A stretch of DNA of 64,000 nt from positions 186,001-250,000 of the forward strand of contig NZ_CP104398.1 in NCBI RefSeq assembly GCF_025311495.1, in the 5' to 3' direction. The number at the start of each line of letters is the position of its first letter. The stretch's first letter is position 1. Shown one piece after another: positions 1 to 8,698 of the stretch. The notes under the pieces are model-generated. The model ran no database searches and was not told the origin of the DNA. It saw only the letters and a program-made list of their open reading frames with translations. The DNA is from Limosilactobacillus oris (GTDB lineage Bacteria; Bacillota; Bacilli; Lactobacillales; Lactobacillaceae). The position numbers and the translations under genes are program-made.

Positions 1-131
1 GTTCAGTTTCGCGCAATGGAACATTGCAGGAATACCGGAAGCGGGAATTCTACGAAAAGCCAAGTGTAAAACGCAAGTTGAAATCTGAAGCGGCACGGAA
101 GCGCAAGAACAAGCGTGGTCGTCGTTACTAA
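1..131 (+). CDS. rpsU: 30S ribosomal protein S21, C-terminal part (5' end outside window)
   Basis: Reading in the frame of position 3 gives the C-terminal two thirds of ribosomal protein S21: an [20 protein letters not shown] stretch followed by a very basic tail ending [10 protein letters not shown] and TAA at 129-131. S21 is a small, highly basic protein of the 30S subunit, near the mRNA exit/anti-Shine-Dalgarno region. The start lies upstream of the window. It is followed at once by an intrinsic terminator and then yqeY, the rpsU-yqeY order known from Bacillus subtilis and other Bacillota. Confidence 0.95.
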   Translation, partial: SVSRNGTLQEYRKREFYEKPSVKRKLKSEAARKRKNKRGRRY

Positions 132-138
132 AACGAAT

Positions 139-168
139 GCTCCTACCTTTCCCGGTGGGAGCTTTTTT
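139..168 (+). terminator. Intrinsic terminator after rpsU
   Basis: GCTCCTACC (139-147) pairs with GGTGGGAGC (154-162) across a 6-nt loop, with one T-G wobble, and is followed by six T (163-168). It lies 7 nt after the rpsU stop. Since yqeY starts 27 nt later, yqeY is probably expressed by readthrough or from a promoter I cannot place. Confidence 0.85.
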
Positions 169-194
169 GTTCAGTATTATAGGAGATGGATAGA

Positions 195-644
195 ATGAGC
201 TTACTACAGGATTTAACGAGTGACATGGTTAGTGCAATGAAGAGTCGGGATAAGGAAACCCTGGCGGTGGTCCGGATGCTTAAAGCAGCTGTCCAGAACG
301 CCCAGATTGAAGCCGGGCATGACTTAACACCCGACGAAGAAGTGGCAGTAATGTCCCGGGAATACAAGCAGCGGAAGGAATCCTTAGCTGAATTTGAGAA
401 AGCTGGTCGCCAAGACCTGGTTGATAAAACTAACCATGAATTAACGGTGGTAGAAAAGTACCTGCCAAAGCAGCTGTCCGCTGATGATGTGAATAAGATT
501 GTTCAGGAAACCATTGCGGCGGCTGGCGCTTCAAGCATGAAGGATTTTGGTAAGGTTATGGGCGCTGTCATGCCAAAGGTTAAGGGACAGGCGGATGGCA
601 AGGTGGTTAACCAGGCCGTCAAGGCAGCCTTGAGCAGCAACTAA
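195..644 (+). CDS. GatB/YqeY family protein
   Basis: A 149-residue protein of the YqeY family, an all-helical protein similar to the tRNA-binding tail domain of the GatB amidotransferase subunit. Family-like stretches are MKSRDKETLAVVRMLKAAVQ near the N-terminus and KDFGKVMGAVMPKVKGQADG near the C-terminus. An in-frame ATG exists at 186, but AGGAG (181-185) directly abuts it, whereas the ATG at 195 has 9-nt spacing, so 195 is preferred. The position after rpsU matches Bacillus synteny. A role in tRNA-dependent amidation or tRNA quality control is inferred from the fold only. Confidence 0.9.
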   Translation: MSLLQDLTSDMVSAMKSRDKETLAVVRMLKAAVQNAQIEAGHDLTPDEEVAVMSREYKQRKESLAEFEKAGRQDLVDKTNHELTVVEKYLPKQLSADDVNKIVQETIAAAGASSMKDFGKVMGAVMPKVKGQADGKVVNQAVKAALSSN

Positions 645-677
645 CCCGTTTTCTGGCCGTTAGAGGGGGGAATTAAA

Positions 678-1655
678 ATGTGCACTTCAATTTTATACAA
701 TGCGGGTGACCACTACTTTGGTCGAAATTTGGACTTAGAAGTTTCGTTTGGTCAGGAAGTAGTGGTGACGCCGCGGAACTACCAATTCAACTTCCGGCAG
801 GTACCATCAATGGGGCACCACTATGCAATCATTGGGATGGCCCTGGTGAAGGATAACTATCCATTATACTTTGATGGGGCCAACGAAGAGGGGCTGGGGA
901 TGGCCGGCCTGAACTTTGACGGACCAGCCCACTACTTCCCGTTGGAAGAGGGTAAGGACAACGTTTCCCCCTTTGAATTTATCCCGTACATCCTGGGGCA
1001 GTGTAAGAATGTTGCCGAAGCCAGGGTGATCTTAAAGAAGCTCAACCTCGTCAACATCAACTTTTCTGACCAGTTGCAACTTTCACCACTGCACTGGCTG
1101 ATTGCTGATCGGTCTGGAAAGTCCATTGTGGTTGAATCAACGGTTACTGGCCTGCACGTCTATGATAATCCGGTCAATGTTTTGACTAATAATCCAGAAT
1201 TTCCTGGCCAGCTGACTAACCTGGCTAATTATCAGGGAATAGCCCCAACAACTCCACCTAACCAGCTGGCACCAGGCGTGAACCTGGCGGTATATAGTCG
1301 GGGCCTTGGCTCCCATATGCTGCCAGGAGGGATGGACTCCGCAAGCCGGTTCGTTAAGGAAGTTTTTACCCTGCACCACGCTCCAACAGGCAAAAACGAG
1401 TTGGAGAACGTTACTAACTATTTCCATTGCCTGCACGCCGTTGAGCAGCAGGAAGGGTTAGACGAAGTGGCACCCGGAAAGTTTGAAACCACCATTTACT
1501 CGGATGGGATTAATTTATCAACCGGGACTTTCTATTACACAACCTACCAGAATAACCAAATTAATGCGGTTCAGCTGCACCACGCAGATTTGAATTGCCA
1601 GGAGTTAGCGCTGTTCCCATTGCAAACGGAGCAAGTGTTGCATTTCCAAAACTAA
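678..1655 (+). CDS. bsh: Bile salt hydrolase (choloylglycine hydrolase family)
   Basis: A 325-residue N-terminal-nucleophile hydrolase that would cleave glycine or taurine from conjugated bile acids in the cytoplasm. After removal of Met1, Cys2 is the expected nucleophile (MCTSILY). The other family residues are visible: Arg16 and Asp19 (FGRNLDLE), Asn79 (GLGMAGLNF), Asn171 (VLTNNPEF) and Arg224 (SASRF). Length equals the usual 315-330 residues. The start is preceded by AGAGGGGGG. Long segments (DHYFGRN, NVSPFEFIP, LVNINFS) resemble the L. salivarius enzyme as I recall it. The usual GxGLPGD loop is altered to GSHMLPGGM (about 211-219), so substrate preference may differ, and penicillin V acylase activity cannot be excluded. 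It is single-gene, closed by a strong hairpin. Confidence 0.88.
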   Translation: MCTSILYNAGDHYFGRNLDLEVSFGQEVVVTPRNYQFNFRQVPSMGHHYAIIGMALVKDNYPLYFDGANEEGLGMAGLNFDGPAHYFPLEEGKDNVSPFEFIPYILGQCKNVAEARVILKKLNLVNINFSDQLQLSPLHWLIADRSGKSIVVESTVTGLHVYDNPVNVLTNNPEFPGQLTNLANYQGIAPTTPPNQLAPGVNLAVYSRGLGSHMLPGGMDSASRFVKEVFTLHHAPTGKNELENVTNYFHCLHAVEQQEGLDEVAPGKFETTIYSDGINLSTGTFYYTTYQNNQINAVQLHHADLNCQELALFPLQTEQVLHFQN

Positions 1656-1736
1656 TAAGTAATGGAATTTAGAATACTTTATTAAATACTTCTAACGTGG
1701 AAATTATTGACACACAGCCAGTCGTTAGAAAGTATA

Positions 1737-1784
1737 AACGGGCCTCCAGAGTTCGGCTTTACCGAGCACTGGAGGCCCGTTTGT
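1737..1784 (+). terminator. Long hairpin terminator with TTCGG-CTTTA-CCGAG tip, copy 1
   Basis: AACGGGCCTCCAG (1737-1749) pairs with CTGGAGGCCCGTT (1769-1781). The stem continues through GTTCGG / CCGAGC to a CTTTA loop, interrupted by an A-A mismatch. The T run is short (TTTGTGT). The tip GTTCGGCTTTACCGAGC recurs exactly in a second terminator at 38483-38535, so this is a repeated hairpin family and also the probable end of bsh transcription. Confidence 0.8.
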
Positions 1785-1927
1785 GTACTGCACTTTGATT
1801 ATTGTCCACTTTCCAAAGTGGAGTTCCTTTAGGTATAAAATAGCTAGGCGGCTAAACGCTGCTTAATTGATTTTTATACAAAAATAGTAGAAAATAACGC
1901 ATAAATAAAACTTTTTGGCAAAAACTC

Positions 1928-1956
1928 TTGATATATATTCACATTCAGTGTATATT
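1928..1956 (+). promoter_or_regulatory. Promoter of argG-argH
   Basis: TTGATA (1928-1933), a 17-nt spacer, then TATATT (1951-1956), close to the sigma-A consensus. The transcript would start around 1963, giving a leader of about 40 nt before the argG ATG. The -10 overlaps the left arm of an inverted repeat (1949-1978). Confidence 0.7.
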
Positions 1957-1978
1957 GATTTCAATTAATAAATATACA
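1949..1978. promoter_or_regulatory. Inverted repeat over argG promoter, candidate ArgR operator
   Basis: TGTATATT (1949-1956) and AATATACA (1971-1978) are perfect 8-nt arms separated by 14 nt, covering the -10 and the start site of the argG promoter. ArgR-family regulators bind A+T-rich palindromic ARG boxes, so an arginine-responsive repressor is a reasonable guess. The A+T richness of the region makes chance repeats likelier. Confidence 0.4.
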
Positions 1979-2002
1979 AAAATATGAATGGAGACGATTG
2001 TT

Positions 2003-3232
2003 ATGGCAAAGGAAAAGATTGTGTTAGCTTACTCAGGAGGTCTGGACACCTCAGTCGCGATTGCGTGGCTGATGAATAAGGGTTACGACGTGATTGCCTG
2101 CTGTATTGACGTTGGTGAAGGATTAGACCTGGATGCGATTCAGCAAAAGGCAGCCGCAATCGGTGCGTGGAAGTCGGTAGTGATTGACGCTAAACGTGAC
2201 TTTGCCGAACAATTTGTTTTACCCGCTCTGCAGGTTCATGCAATGTATGAGCAAAAATATCCATTAGTTTCCGCGCTTTCCCGGCCGTTGATTGTGCAAA
2301 AACTGGTCGGGGTAGCAAAAGAGTACGGAGCAACGGCGATCGCTCATGGTTGTACCGGGAAGGGAAATGACCAGGTCCGGTTTGAAGCAGGGATTCACGC
2401 CCTGGCTCCCGAGATGAAGATTGAGGACCCTATCCGGGACTGGCACTGGTCACGGGAAGAGGAAATCCAGTACGCTAAGGATAACAACATCCCGGTACCG
2501 ATTACCAAGGCGAGCCCGTACTCAATTGACCAGAACTTATGGGGGCGGGCCAATGAATGCGGAATCTTGGAAGACCCGTGGGTCGCTGCGCCAGAAGATG
2601 CTTACGAGCGGACAACTCCAATCGAAGATACGCCTGACCAGCCAACGGTGATGGAGATTACCTTTAAAGAAGGGGTTCCAACCGCGCTTGATGGTGAAGA
2701 ATTGCCATTGGACCAACTGATTATGAAGCTCGACAAGGTTGCCGGTGAGAACGGGATTGGGCGGATTGATCACGTGGAAAATCGGCTCGTTGGAATCAAG
2801 TCACGGGAAATTTATGAGTGCCCTGCTGCTACCGTGTTGCTGGCCGCACACAAGGATGTGGAAGACCTGACCCAGGAGCGGGAAGTCGCTCATTTTAAGC
2901 CGACCGTGGAATTAAAGATGAACGAGCTGATTTATAATGGACTCTGGTATTCACCGCTGATGAAGGCCCTGGTTGCCTTCTTGGAGGAAACGCAAAAGGT
3001 TGTCAACGGGGTTGTCCGGGTCAAGCTCTTCAAGGGCAACGTCATCTGCGAGGGGCGGAAGTCAGCCAACTCGCTTTATGACAAGAACCTGGCAACCTAC
3101 ACGTCCGCTGATGAATTTGACCAGGAAGCCGCTACTGGCTTTATCAAACTCTGGGAGCTGCCTGACAAGGTTTATGCCCAGGTCCAGGAAAAGGCCCAGG
3201 CAAAGAAGGGAGCGTCGGCCGATGCCCATTAA
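2003..3232 (+). CDS. argG: Argininosuccinate synthase
   Basis: A 409-residue ATP-dependent ligase joining citrulline and aspartate to argininosuccinate, the penultimate arginine-biosynthetic step. The N-terminal nucleotide loop [12 protein letters not shown] is at about residues 9-20. [15 protein letters not shown] and [12 protein letters not shown] are typical family segments. The start at 2003 is chosen because GGAG at 1990-1993 has 9-nt spacing; an in-frame ATG at 1988 would precede that site. It overlaps argH by 11 nt, so the two are translationally coupled. No other arg gene is nearby, so the pair probably works on citrulline made or imported elsewhere. Confidence 0.96.
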   Translation: MAKEKIVLAYSGGLDTSVAIAWLMNKGYDVIACCIDVGEGLDLDAIQQKAAAIGAWKSVVIDAKRDFAEQFVLPALQVHAMYEQKYPLVSALSRPLIVQKLVGVAKEYGATAIAHGCTGKGNDQVRFEAGIHALAPEMKIEDPIRDWHWSREEEIQYAKDNNIPVPITKASPYSIDQNLWGRANECGILEDPWVAAPEDAYERTTPIEDTPDQPTVMEITFKEGVPTALDGEELPLDQLIMKLDKVAGENGIGRIDHVENRLVGIKSREIYECPAATVLLAAHKDVEDLTQEREVAHFKPTVELKMNELIYNGLWYSPLMKALVAFLEETQKVVNGVVRVKLFKGNVICEGRKSANSLYDKNLATYTSADEFDQEAATGFIKLWELPDKVYAQVQEKAQAKKGASADAH

Positions 3233-4604
3233 AAAGATGTGGGGTGGCCGGTTTGAAGAGGCTGGTGACCAGTTAGTCGATCAGTTTGGGGCTTCGATTT
3301 CCTTTGACCAGGAAATGGCTAAGGAGGATATTATGGGTTCGCTGGCCCACGTCAAGATGCTCAAGGCAACCCAAATTTTAACGCCCCAGGACGCCGATCA
3401 AATCATTGCCGGCCTGCAAGAGCTGGCGGTTGAACTAGCCGATCACGGCCTCCCCTTTGACGTAGAAAATGAAGATATTCATATGAATATTGAGGCCCTT
3501 TTAACTGCCAAAATTGGACCAGTCGCAGGGAAATTGCATACCGGGCGGAGCAGGAATGACCAGGTAGCTACCGACTTTCACCTGTACGTCAAGGAGCGGC
3601 TACCCCAGGTGATTGGCGCACTCAAGGATTTACAGGCCGCCCTGGTTAAGCAGGCGGAGCAGAACGTGGAAACCGTGATGCCCGGTTACACCCACATGCA
3701 GCACGCCCAGCCAATTTCATATGGTCACTACCTGATGGCTTACTTCCAAATGTTTCAGCGGGACGTTGAACGGTTTCAGTTCAACCAGCAGCATACCGAC
3801 CTATCACCGCTGGGAGCCGCTGCACTGGCCGGAACGACTTTCCCGATTGACCGAGAAATGACGGCGCACCTCCTGGGCTTTAGTGCGCCGTATGCAAATT
3901 CCCTGGATGCCGTCAGCGACCGGGACTTTGCACTGGAATTTCTGAGCAACGCCAGCATTTTGATGGTTCACCTGTCGCGGTTGTGCGAGGAATTGATTTA
4001 CTGGTGCAGCTATGAGTTCGGCTATCTTGAGCTGGCCGATGCGTACTCGACCGGCAGTTCAATTATGCCGCAGAAAAAGAATCCCGACATGGCAGAATTG
4101 ATCCGGGGAAAAAGCGGCCGGGTCTTTGGCAGCCTGACCGGTCTGCTGACGGTGATGAAGGGGTTGCCACTAGCCTACAACAAGGACATGCAGGAGGATA
4201 AGGAGGGGGTCTTTGATGCTGTCAAGACAATCCTCCCGTCCTTAAAGGTAATGACCGGGATGATTGCGACCCTCCAGGTCAACAAGGAAAAAATGGCCCA
4301 GGCGACCCACCACGATTTTTCCAACGCGACCGAATTAGCTGACTACTTGGCAACCAAGGGGATTCCCTTCCGGCGCGCCCATGAGATCGTGGGGGAGCTG
4401 GTCTTGAAGGGCTTAAAGACCGGTACCGACCTGGCTGATATTCCGCTGGCGGAGTTCCAACAGATCGATTCGCGGGTCGAAGAAGACGTTTATACCGTCC
4501 TCAAACCAACAGTGGCGGTCGAACGGCGGAACTCAGCTGGTGGGACCGGCTTTGCTCAGGTTCGCCAGCAAATTAAAGCAGCTCAAGAAATTTTGCAACA
4601 ATAG
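3222..4604 (+). CDS. argH: Argininosuccinate lyase
   Basis: A 460-residue member of the fumarase/aspartase superfamily that splits argininosuccinate into arginine and fumarate. The protein begins [13 protein letters not shown], the usual ArgH N-terminus, and carries the superfamily signature [12 protein letters not shown] near residue 280 with the flexible catalytic-serine loop. HTGRSRNDQ and [12 protein letters not shown] are further ArgH blocks. The frame is open far upstream inside argG, but the conserved N-terminus fixes the start at 3222. It ends the argGH operon. Confidence 0.97.
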   Translation: MPIKKMWGGRFEEAGDQLVDQFGASISFDQEMAKEDIMGSLAHVKMLKATQILTPQDADQIIAGLQELAVELADHGLPFDVENEDIHMNIEALLTAKIGPVAGKLHTGRSRNDQVATDFHLYVKERLPQVIGALKDLQAALVKQAEQNVETVMPGYTHMQHAQPISYGHYLMAYFQMFQRDVERFQFNQQHTDLSPLGAAALAGTTFPIDREMTAHLLGFSAPYANSLDAVSDRDFALEFLSNASILMVHLSRLCEELIYWCSYEFGYLELADAYSTGSSIMPQKKNPDMAELIRGKSGRVFGSLTGLLTVMKGLPLAYNKDMQEDKEGVFDAVKTILPSLKVMTGMIATLQVNKEKMAQATHHDFSNATELADYLATKGIPFRRAHEIVGELVLKGLKTGTDLADIPLAEFQQIDSRVEEDVYTVLKPTVAVERRNSAGGTGFAQVRQQIKAAQEILQQ

Positions 4605-4728
4605 TTAAAGAAGGGGAAGGATTGGCTTGGCGATTCCTTTCTCATCGATGCGCGGCTAGCCTGTGGGGCAAATGGTGATGTTTGACCTGCCAGCCAGTTA
4701 CTGCGCATAACAGCGGCACCTGAAAAAC

Positions 4729-4763
4729 AAGGAGGATGGGGTTGATTCCCAGCCTCCTTTTTG
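4729..4763 (+). terminator. Intrinsic terminator after argH
   Basis: AAGGAGG (4729-4735) pairs with CCTCCTT (4753-4759), with an inner TGGG/CCCA pairing, followed by T residues to 4762. Outer arms AACAGC / GCTGTT may extend the structure. It lies about 125 nt after the argH stop, in a 239-nt gap that also holds the start of the phoH promoter region (TATAAT at 4789-4794, no good -35). Confidence 0.75.
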
Positions 4764-4843
4764 CTGTTATGTCAACGGAAAGCTATGATATAATCAACTT
4801 GGTAAAAGAACGAATTAAATTTAATAAAGGAGAATAGTGTAGT

Positions 4844-5836
4844 TTGGCAGAAAACACACAAGAATACGAACAAGTTTTTCAAATTGACCAACCAGAAGTA
4901 GAAGTTGGCATTCTCGGCCCCCAAGACAAGTTTGTCAGTCTCTTTGAACAGGGGATGGACGTTACGGTCAACCCCTTTGGCAGCGACTTACAGGTTCGTG
5001 GCCGGGAGGAGGACGTCAAATTAACGATCGACGTCTTTCATGCCCTGGTTGGTCTTCTTCAACAGGGGATTCACCTCCATAGCACTGACATCGTAAGCGC
5101 AATGAAGATGGCTCACCGGGGAACGTTGGAGTATTTTGCGGACCTGTATAGTGAAATCATTATTAAGGACCGGAAAGGCCAAGCAATCCGGGTGAAGAAT
5201 TTTGGCCAGCGCCAATATGTTAATGCCATTAAACACAACGATATCACCTTTGGGATTGGTCCTGCCGGAACTGGGAAAACCTACCTGGCCGTTGCGATGG
5301 CGGTGGCCGCCCTTAAACGGGGAGAGGTTGAACGGATTATCGTGACCCGGCCGGCAGTGGAAGCGGGAGAGAGCCTGGGGTTCTTGCCTGGTGACCTGCA
5401 AGAAAAGGTGGACCCCTACCTGCGTCCTATTTATGACGCACTGAACGCGATTTTAGGGGCTGACCACACCCAACGCCTGATGGAGCGGGGGATTATTGAA
5501 ATTGCTCCCCTGGCGTATATGCGGGGACGGACGCTGGACGGGGCCTTTGTGATCTTAGATGAAGCCCAAAACACTACCAACGCCCAAATGAAGATGTTTT
5601 TGACCCGGCTCGGTTTTGGCTCCAAGATGGTGATCAATGGGGATGTTTCCCAGATTGACTTGAAGCATGGGGTGCGGAGTGGTCTGGTCAGTGCCCAACG
5701 GATTCTCAAGGACATTCAGTCGATTCAGTTTGTCCGTTTCGGGGCGGAAGACGTAGTTCGGCACCCGGTAGTTGCCCGGATTATCACCGCCTATGAGGAG
5801 CAGACGACGCGCAAACAAGCGAAGGAGGAAGAGTAG
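4844..5836 (+). CDS. phoH: PhoH family P-loop ATPase
   Basis: A 330-residue cytoplasmic ATPase of the PhoH family. Walker A GPAGTGKT is at residues 139-146 and the Walker B-like VILDEAQN near 236-243. The start is a TTG at 4844 preceded by AAGGAG (4827-4832). The stop overlaps the ybeY GTG by one base, so the genes are coupled. PhoH proteins are linked to RNA metabolism and commonly neighbour ybeY. In B. subtilis a pgpH-type gene sits between the two; it is absent here. Confidence 0.93.
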   Translation: MAENTQEYEQVFQIDQPEVEVGILGPQDKFVSLFEQGMDVTVNPFGSDLQVRGREEDVKLTIDVFHALVGLLQQGIHLHSTDIVSAMKMAHRGTLEYFADLYSEIIIKDRKGQAIRVKNFGQRQYVNAIKHNDITFGIGPAGTGKTYLAVAMAVAALKRGEVERIIVTRPAVEAGESLGFLPGDLQEKVDPYLRPIYDALNAILGADHTQRLMERGIIEIAPLAYMRGRTLDGAFVILDEAQNTTNAQMKMFLTRLGFGSKMVINGDVSQIDLKHGVRSGLVSAQRILKDIQSIQFVRFGAEDVVRHPVVARIITAYEEQTTRKQAKEEE

Positions 5837-6315
5837 TGGACCTGACGATATACGATGAAACTGACGGACAGGTAAGCCCAGCCCAGCTCGCCCTGGTGCG
5901 GGATGTTTTGCAATTTGCGGCCCGCCAACTATCCTTAGAAGACAGTACTGAAATGTCGGTAACGATGATGACTAATCCGGCAATTCGCAAGCTCAACCAG
6001 CAGTACCGTGGCGTAGATCGGGCGACGGATGTCTTGAGCTTTGCGGCCGAAGAAAGTGGCGATGAAACACCGATTATCATGGATCCTGAGCTGGCAGCCG
6101 AGCTTCCGGAGAACCTGGGCGACCTCTTCGTCTCGATTGATAAGGTCGAAGAACAAGCCAAATTCCTTGGTCATTCCGTCGACCGGGAACTGGGCTTTTT
6201 AGTTGTCCATGGCTTCCTTCACCTGAACGGTTATGATCATGAAAAGCCAGCCGATGAGCAGCGGATGTTTGACCTACAACGGGAGATCTTAGATGAATAT
6301 GGACTCCAAAGATAA
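5836..6315 (+). CDS. ybeY: Endoribonuclease YbeY (16S rRNA maturation)
   Basis: A 159-residue metal-dependent endoribonuclease acting in 16S rRNA 3'-end maturation and ribosome quality control. The zinc motif HGFLHLNGYDH spans residues 125-135 with three His ligands (125, 129, 135). YRGVDRATDVLSF (about 57-69) is the other conserved block. The start is a GTG at 5836 that overlaps the phoH stop by one base, and GGAGG lies just upstream. The end overlaps dgkA by 23 nt. Confidence 0.95.
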   Translation: MDLTIYDETDGQVSPAQLALVRDVLQFAARQLSLEDSTEMSVTMMTNPAIRKLNQQYRGVDRATDVLSFAAEESGDETPIIMDPELAAELPENLGDLFVSIDKVEEQAKFLGHSVDRELGFLVVHGFLHLNGYDHEKPADEQRMFDLQREILDEYGLQR

Positions 6316-6694
6316 GCACCAGGTTGGCAAGAACTACCATCTATACCAGGCAATGGCCCATGCAACTGCTGGGATCGTTACAATGGTGCGTGAAGAGCGG
6401 AATATGCGATTTCATGTGCTAGCGGCGGTAGTGGCCCTGCTATTGGGATGGTGGTTTCGGATCAGCAGCAATGACTGGCTATGGTTGCTCCTGGTGATTT
6501 TTCTGGTGTTTGCTGCTGAATTTTTAAACACGGTTACGGAGGCTGTGACGGACGTCATGGTTAACCACCAGTATAATGTAGATGTTAAGAAAGCCAAGGA
6601 CGTGGCTGCGGGCGGGGTCCTGCTAGCGGCCTGTTTCGCGGTAGTGGTGGGGCTGATTATCTTTGGACCCCACCTGGTAGACTTAGTAAGATAG
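6293..6694 (+). CDS. dgkA: Diacylglycerol/undecaprenol kinase family protein
   Basis: A 133-residue integral membrane kinase of the DgkA family. In Gram-positive relatives it phosphorylates undecaprenol, supplying lipid carrier. Three hydrophobic helices are evident at roughly 37-51, 56-73 and 102-124. The conserved [15 protein letters not shown] block near residues 76-90 contains the catalytic Glu/Asn positions. GGGAG lies about 10 nt before the ATG at 6293, inside ybeY; a second in-frame ATG at 6299 is possible. The order ybeY-dgkA-era is conserved. The cdd gene found here in B. subtilis is missing. Confidence 0.9.
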   Translation: MNMDSKDKHQVGKNYHLYQAMAHATAGIVTMVREERNMRFHVLAAVVALLLGWWFRISSNDWLWLLLVIFLVFAAEFLNTVTEAVTDVMVNHQYNVDVKKAKDVAAGGVLLAACFAVVVGLIIFGPHLVDLVR

Positions 6695-6702
6695 GAGTAA
6701 AA

Positions 6703-7608
6703 ATGGATAATCCAAACTATAAATCAGGTTTTGTTGCCTTGATTGGCCGGCCCAACGTTGGGAAGTCAACCCTGCTAAACTACATCGTGGGCCAAAAGGT
6801 GGCCATTATGAGCAACGTTGCTCAGACGACCCGGAATAAGATCCAGGGGATCTATACGAGTAAGGATGCGCAGATCATCTTTATTGATACTCCTGGGGTT
6901 CATAAGCCGGCAACGAAGCTGGGGGACTTTATGGAACGCTCCACGTTGTCGGCCCTTGATGAAGTCGACGCCATTGTATACGTGGTGAGCGCGACCGAAA
7001 AGCGGGGACCCGGCGATAACTTTATTATCGAGCGCCTCAAACAGGTCCAGCAGCCTATCTATCTGGTTGTCAATAAGATTGACCAGGTACACCCTAACGA
7101 CCTGCCAGAAATCGTGGATCAGTATAAGGAGGCGTTGCCATTTAAGGGGATTATCCCGGTATCGGCCCTGCAGGGGAATAACGTCAATGAATTAATTAAT
7201 GAACTGGTAGCCGGTTTACCGAACGGTCCGCAGTACTACCCAGCCGACCAAATTTCCGACCACCCAGAACGCTTTGTGATTGCCGAGATGATTCGGGAAA
7301 AGGTCTTCATGTTGACCCGGGATGAAGTTCCGCACTCCGTTGCAGTGGACGTCACCTCGATTCAGCGGGAAGATGCAGAGCACGTTCACATTTCGGCGAA
7401 CATCGTGGTGGAACGCCCCGGCCAAAAGGGGATTATCATTGGGAAAAAGGGGCAGATGCTCAAGAAAATTGGGACACTGGCCCGCCAAGATATTGAACGA
7501 CTCCTTGGTGACCGGGTATTCCTGCAATTATGGGTCAAAGTTGTTCCAAAATGGCGGGATAAATCTGCCATGCTCAAAGACTATGGCTACCGGAATAAGG
7601 ACTACTAA
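6703..7608 (+). CDS. era: GTPase Era
   Basis: A 301-residue ribosome-assembly GTPase that binds the 16S rRNA 3' end. G1 is GRPNVGKS (15-22), G3 DTPG near 62-65, and G4 NKID near 124-127. The C-terminal KH RNA-binding domain shows [15 protein letters not shown] near residues 244-258. The length is typical. The start follows TAGGAGTAAAA, 8 nt after dgkA ends. With YbeY and the downstream recO it forms the classic ribosome/repair cluster. Confidence 0.97.
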   Translation: MDNPNYKSGFVALIGRPNVGKSTLLNYIVGQKVAIMSNVAQTTRNKIQGIYTSKDAQIIFIDTPGVHKPATKLGDFMERSTLSALDEVDAIVYVVSATEKRGPGDNFIIERLKQVQQPIYLVVNKIDQVHPNDLPEIVDQYKEALPFKGIIPVSALQGNNVNELINELVAGLPNGPQYYPADQISDHPERFVIAEMIREKVFMLTRDEVPHSVAVDVTSIQREDAEHVHISANIVVERPGQKGIIIGKKGQMLKKIGTLARQDIERLLGDRVFLQLWVKVVPKWRDKSAMLKDYGYRNKDY

Positions 7609-7630
7609 CTGCTGAGAAAGGAGCGATTGC

Positions 7631-8416
7631 GTGGCCCGGGAAACAACAGACTTTCGGGGAATTATCATCTACCGGCGTGACTACCGCGAACGTGACCTCC
7701 TAATCAAAATTTTGACAGACCGGATTGGCCCCGCAATGTTCTACGTTCGGGACGCCAAGAAACGCGGCTTTCGGCTAGCCAGTGACATCCTGCCGTTTAC
7801 TCATGGAAGCTATATTGGTTCGCTGGATGATCACGGTCTTAGCTTTATCAATACTGCAAGTGAGACCCACCAGTACCAGCACATTGCCGGGGATTTAAGC
7901 AGGAACGCCTATGCTACTTATATCCTGGCCTTGGTTGACCATGCCTTCACGGACGGGCAGCCACTGGGCGGCTGGTTTGACCAGGTGGCGGCTGCCCTGG
8001 CCCTTATCGACCGGGGACAGGACGAGCAGGTGGTAACCAACGTTATTGAGACGCAGTTGCTTACTGTTTTCGGGGTGGCGCCAACCTGGGACCGTTGCGT
8101 AATCTGCGGACGGGCAGACCGGCCGTTGGACTTTTCGGAGCAGTATGGGGGGATGCTGTGCAACCGTCACTGGCACCTTGACCCCCACCGCTTTCACCTG
8201 GACCGGCGAACCGTGTACTACCTGCAACAGTTTGCCCAGCTTAACCTGCAGCGGGTCAATAATATCAAAATCAACCCGGTTACTAAGCTGCGCCTCCAGA
8301 CAGTCCTTGATACCATTTATGATGACCAGGTGGGACTGCGCCTGAAGAGCAAGCGTTTTATCCAGCAGATGCACCGCCTGGAGCAAAAAATGGGGAATTT
8401 AACTGCGGGTGATTGA
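7631..8416 (+). CDS. recO: DNA repair protein RecO
   Basis: A 261-residue RecF-pathway mediator that anneals single strands and helps load RecA. It has the N-terminal OB-fold region (FRGIIIYRRDYRERDLLIKI) and a central helical domain. A Cys-containing patch (CVICG, then MLCNRH) resembles the RecO zinc site. The start is a GTG at 7631 preceded by AAAGGAG. It lies 22 nt after era in the conserved order era-recO-glyQS. Confidence 0.94.
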   Translation: MARETTDFRGIIIYRRDYRERDLLIKILTDRIGPAMFYVRDAKKRGFRLASDILPFTHGSYIGSLDDHGLSFINTASETHQYQHIAGDLSRNAYATYILALVDHAFTDGQPLGGWFDQVAAALALIDRGQDEQVVTNVIETQLLTVFGVAPTWDRCVICGRADRPLDFSEQYGGMLCNRHWHLDPHRFHLDRRTVYYLQQFAQLNLQRVNNIKINPVTKLRLQTVLDTIYDDQVGLRLKSKRFIQQMHRLEQKMGNLTAGD

Positions 8417-8461
8417 CAAGCCCAGAAAAGTTTTCTATTATAAAACGTGTTTATTGGTAAC

Positions 8462-8676
8462 ACTTAATTGAATAAGTCCGGCGATGACGGAGAAGAGCAA
8501 TGACCGGTCCTGCCCAGCGAACGGGGGAAAGTGTGAGCCTCGTGAGGATAGTCATTGGGTGGCCCTCTAGCAGCCAATTGAACTAAGCTGTTTTGCAGAA
8601 GTGCAAAAAAGCAGGGTGGAACCGCGAATTAATTTCGTCCCTGTGGTTACGGATTTCGTAACTACGGGGATTTTTT
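8462..8676 (+). promoter_or_regulatory. T-box riboswitch (glycine) upstream of glyQS
   Basis: The T-box AGGGTGGAACCGCG is at 8613-8626. The stem I region spans roughly 8470-8570, with CAATGAC near 8510 pairing with GTCATTG (8551-8556 area). A GGC triplet (8561-8563) on the 3' side of stem I is the likely glycine specifier. The terminator TCCCTGTGGTTACG / CGTAACTACGGGGA (8638-8670) is followed by six T. Uncharged tRNA-Gly should favour the antiterminator and switch on glyQ-glyS. The stem I boundaries are approximate. Confidence 0.93.
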
Positions 8677-8698
8677 ATTTATGAAGGGAAGTATTCAG

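Larger units (their letters stand above)
1656..2002 (+). other. Intergenic region bsh-argG
   Basis: This 347-nt gap has no supportable gene. In order it holds an inverted repeat TTCTAACG (1690-1697) / CGTTAGAA (1723-1730), the long hairpin terminator at 1737-1784, about 140 nt of A+T-rich sequence, the argG promoter and its inverted repeat, and the argG ribosome site GGAG (1990-1993). Confidence 0.8.

Noticed and set aside
1707-1738. TTGACA...TATAAA as a promoter downstream of bsh
   Set aside because: The spacer is 20 nt, too long for a good sigma-A promoter, and it would transcribe only the terminator hairpin.
2973-3221. Long upstream extension of the argH frame inside argG
   Set aside because: The conserved ArgH N-terminus [13 protein letters not shown] starts at 3222, and the extension is an Arg/Ser-rich out-of-frame reading of argG.
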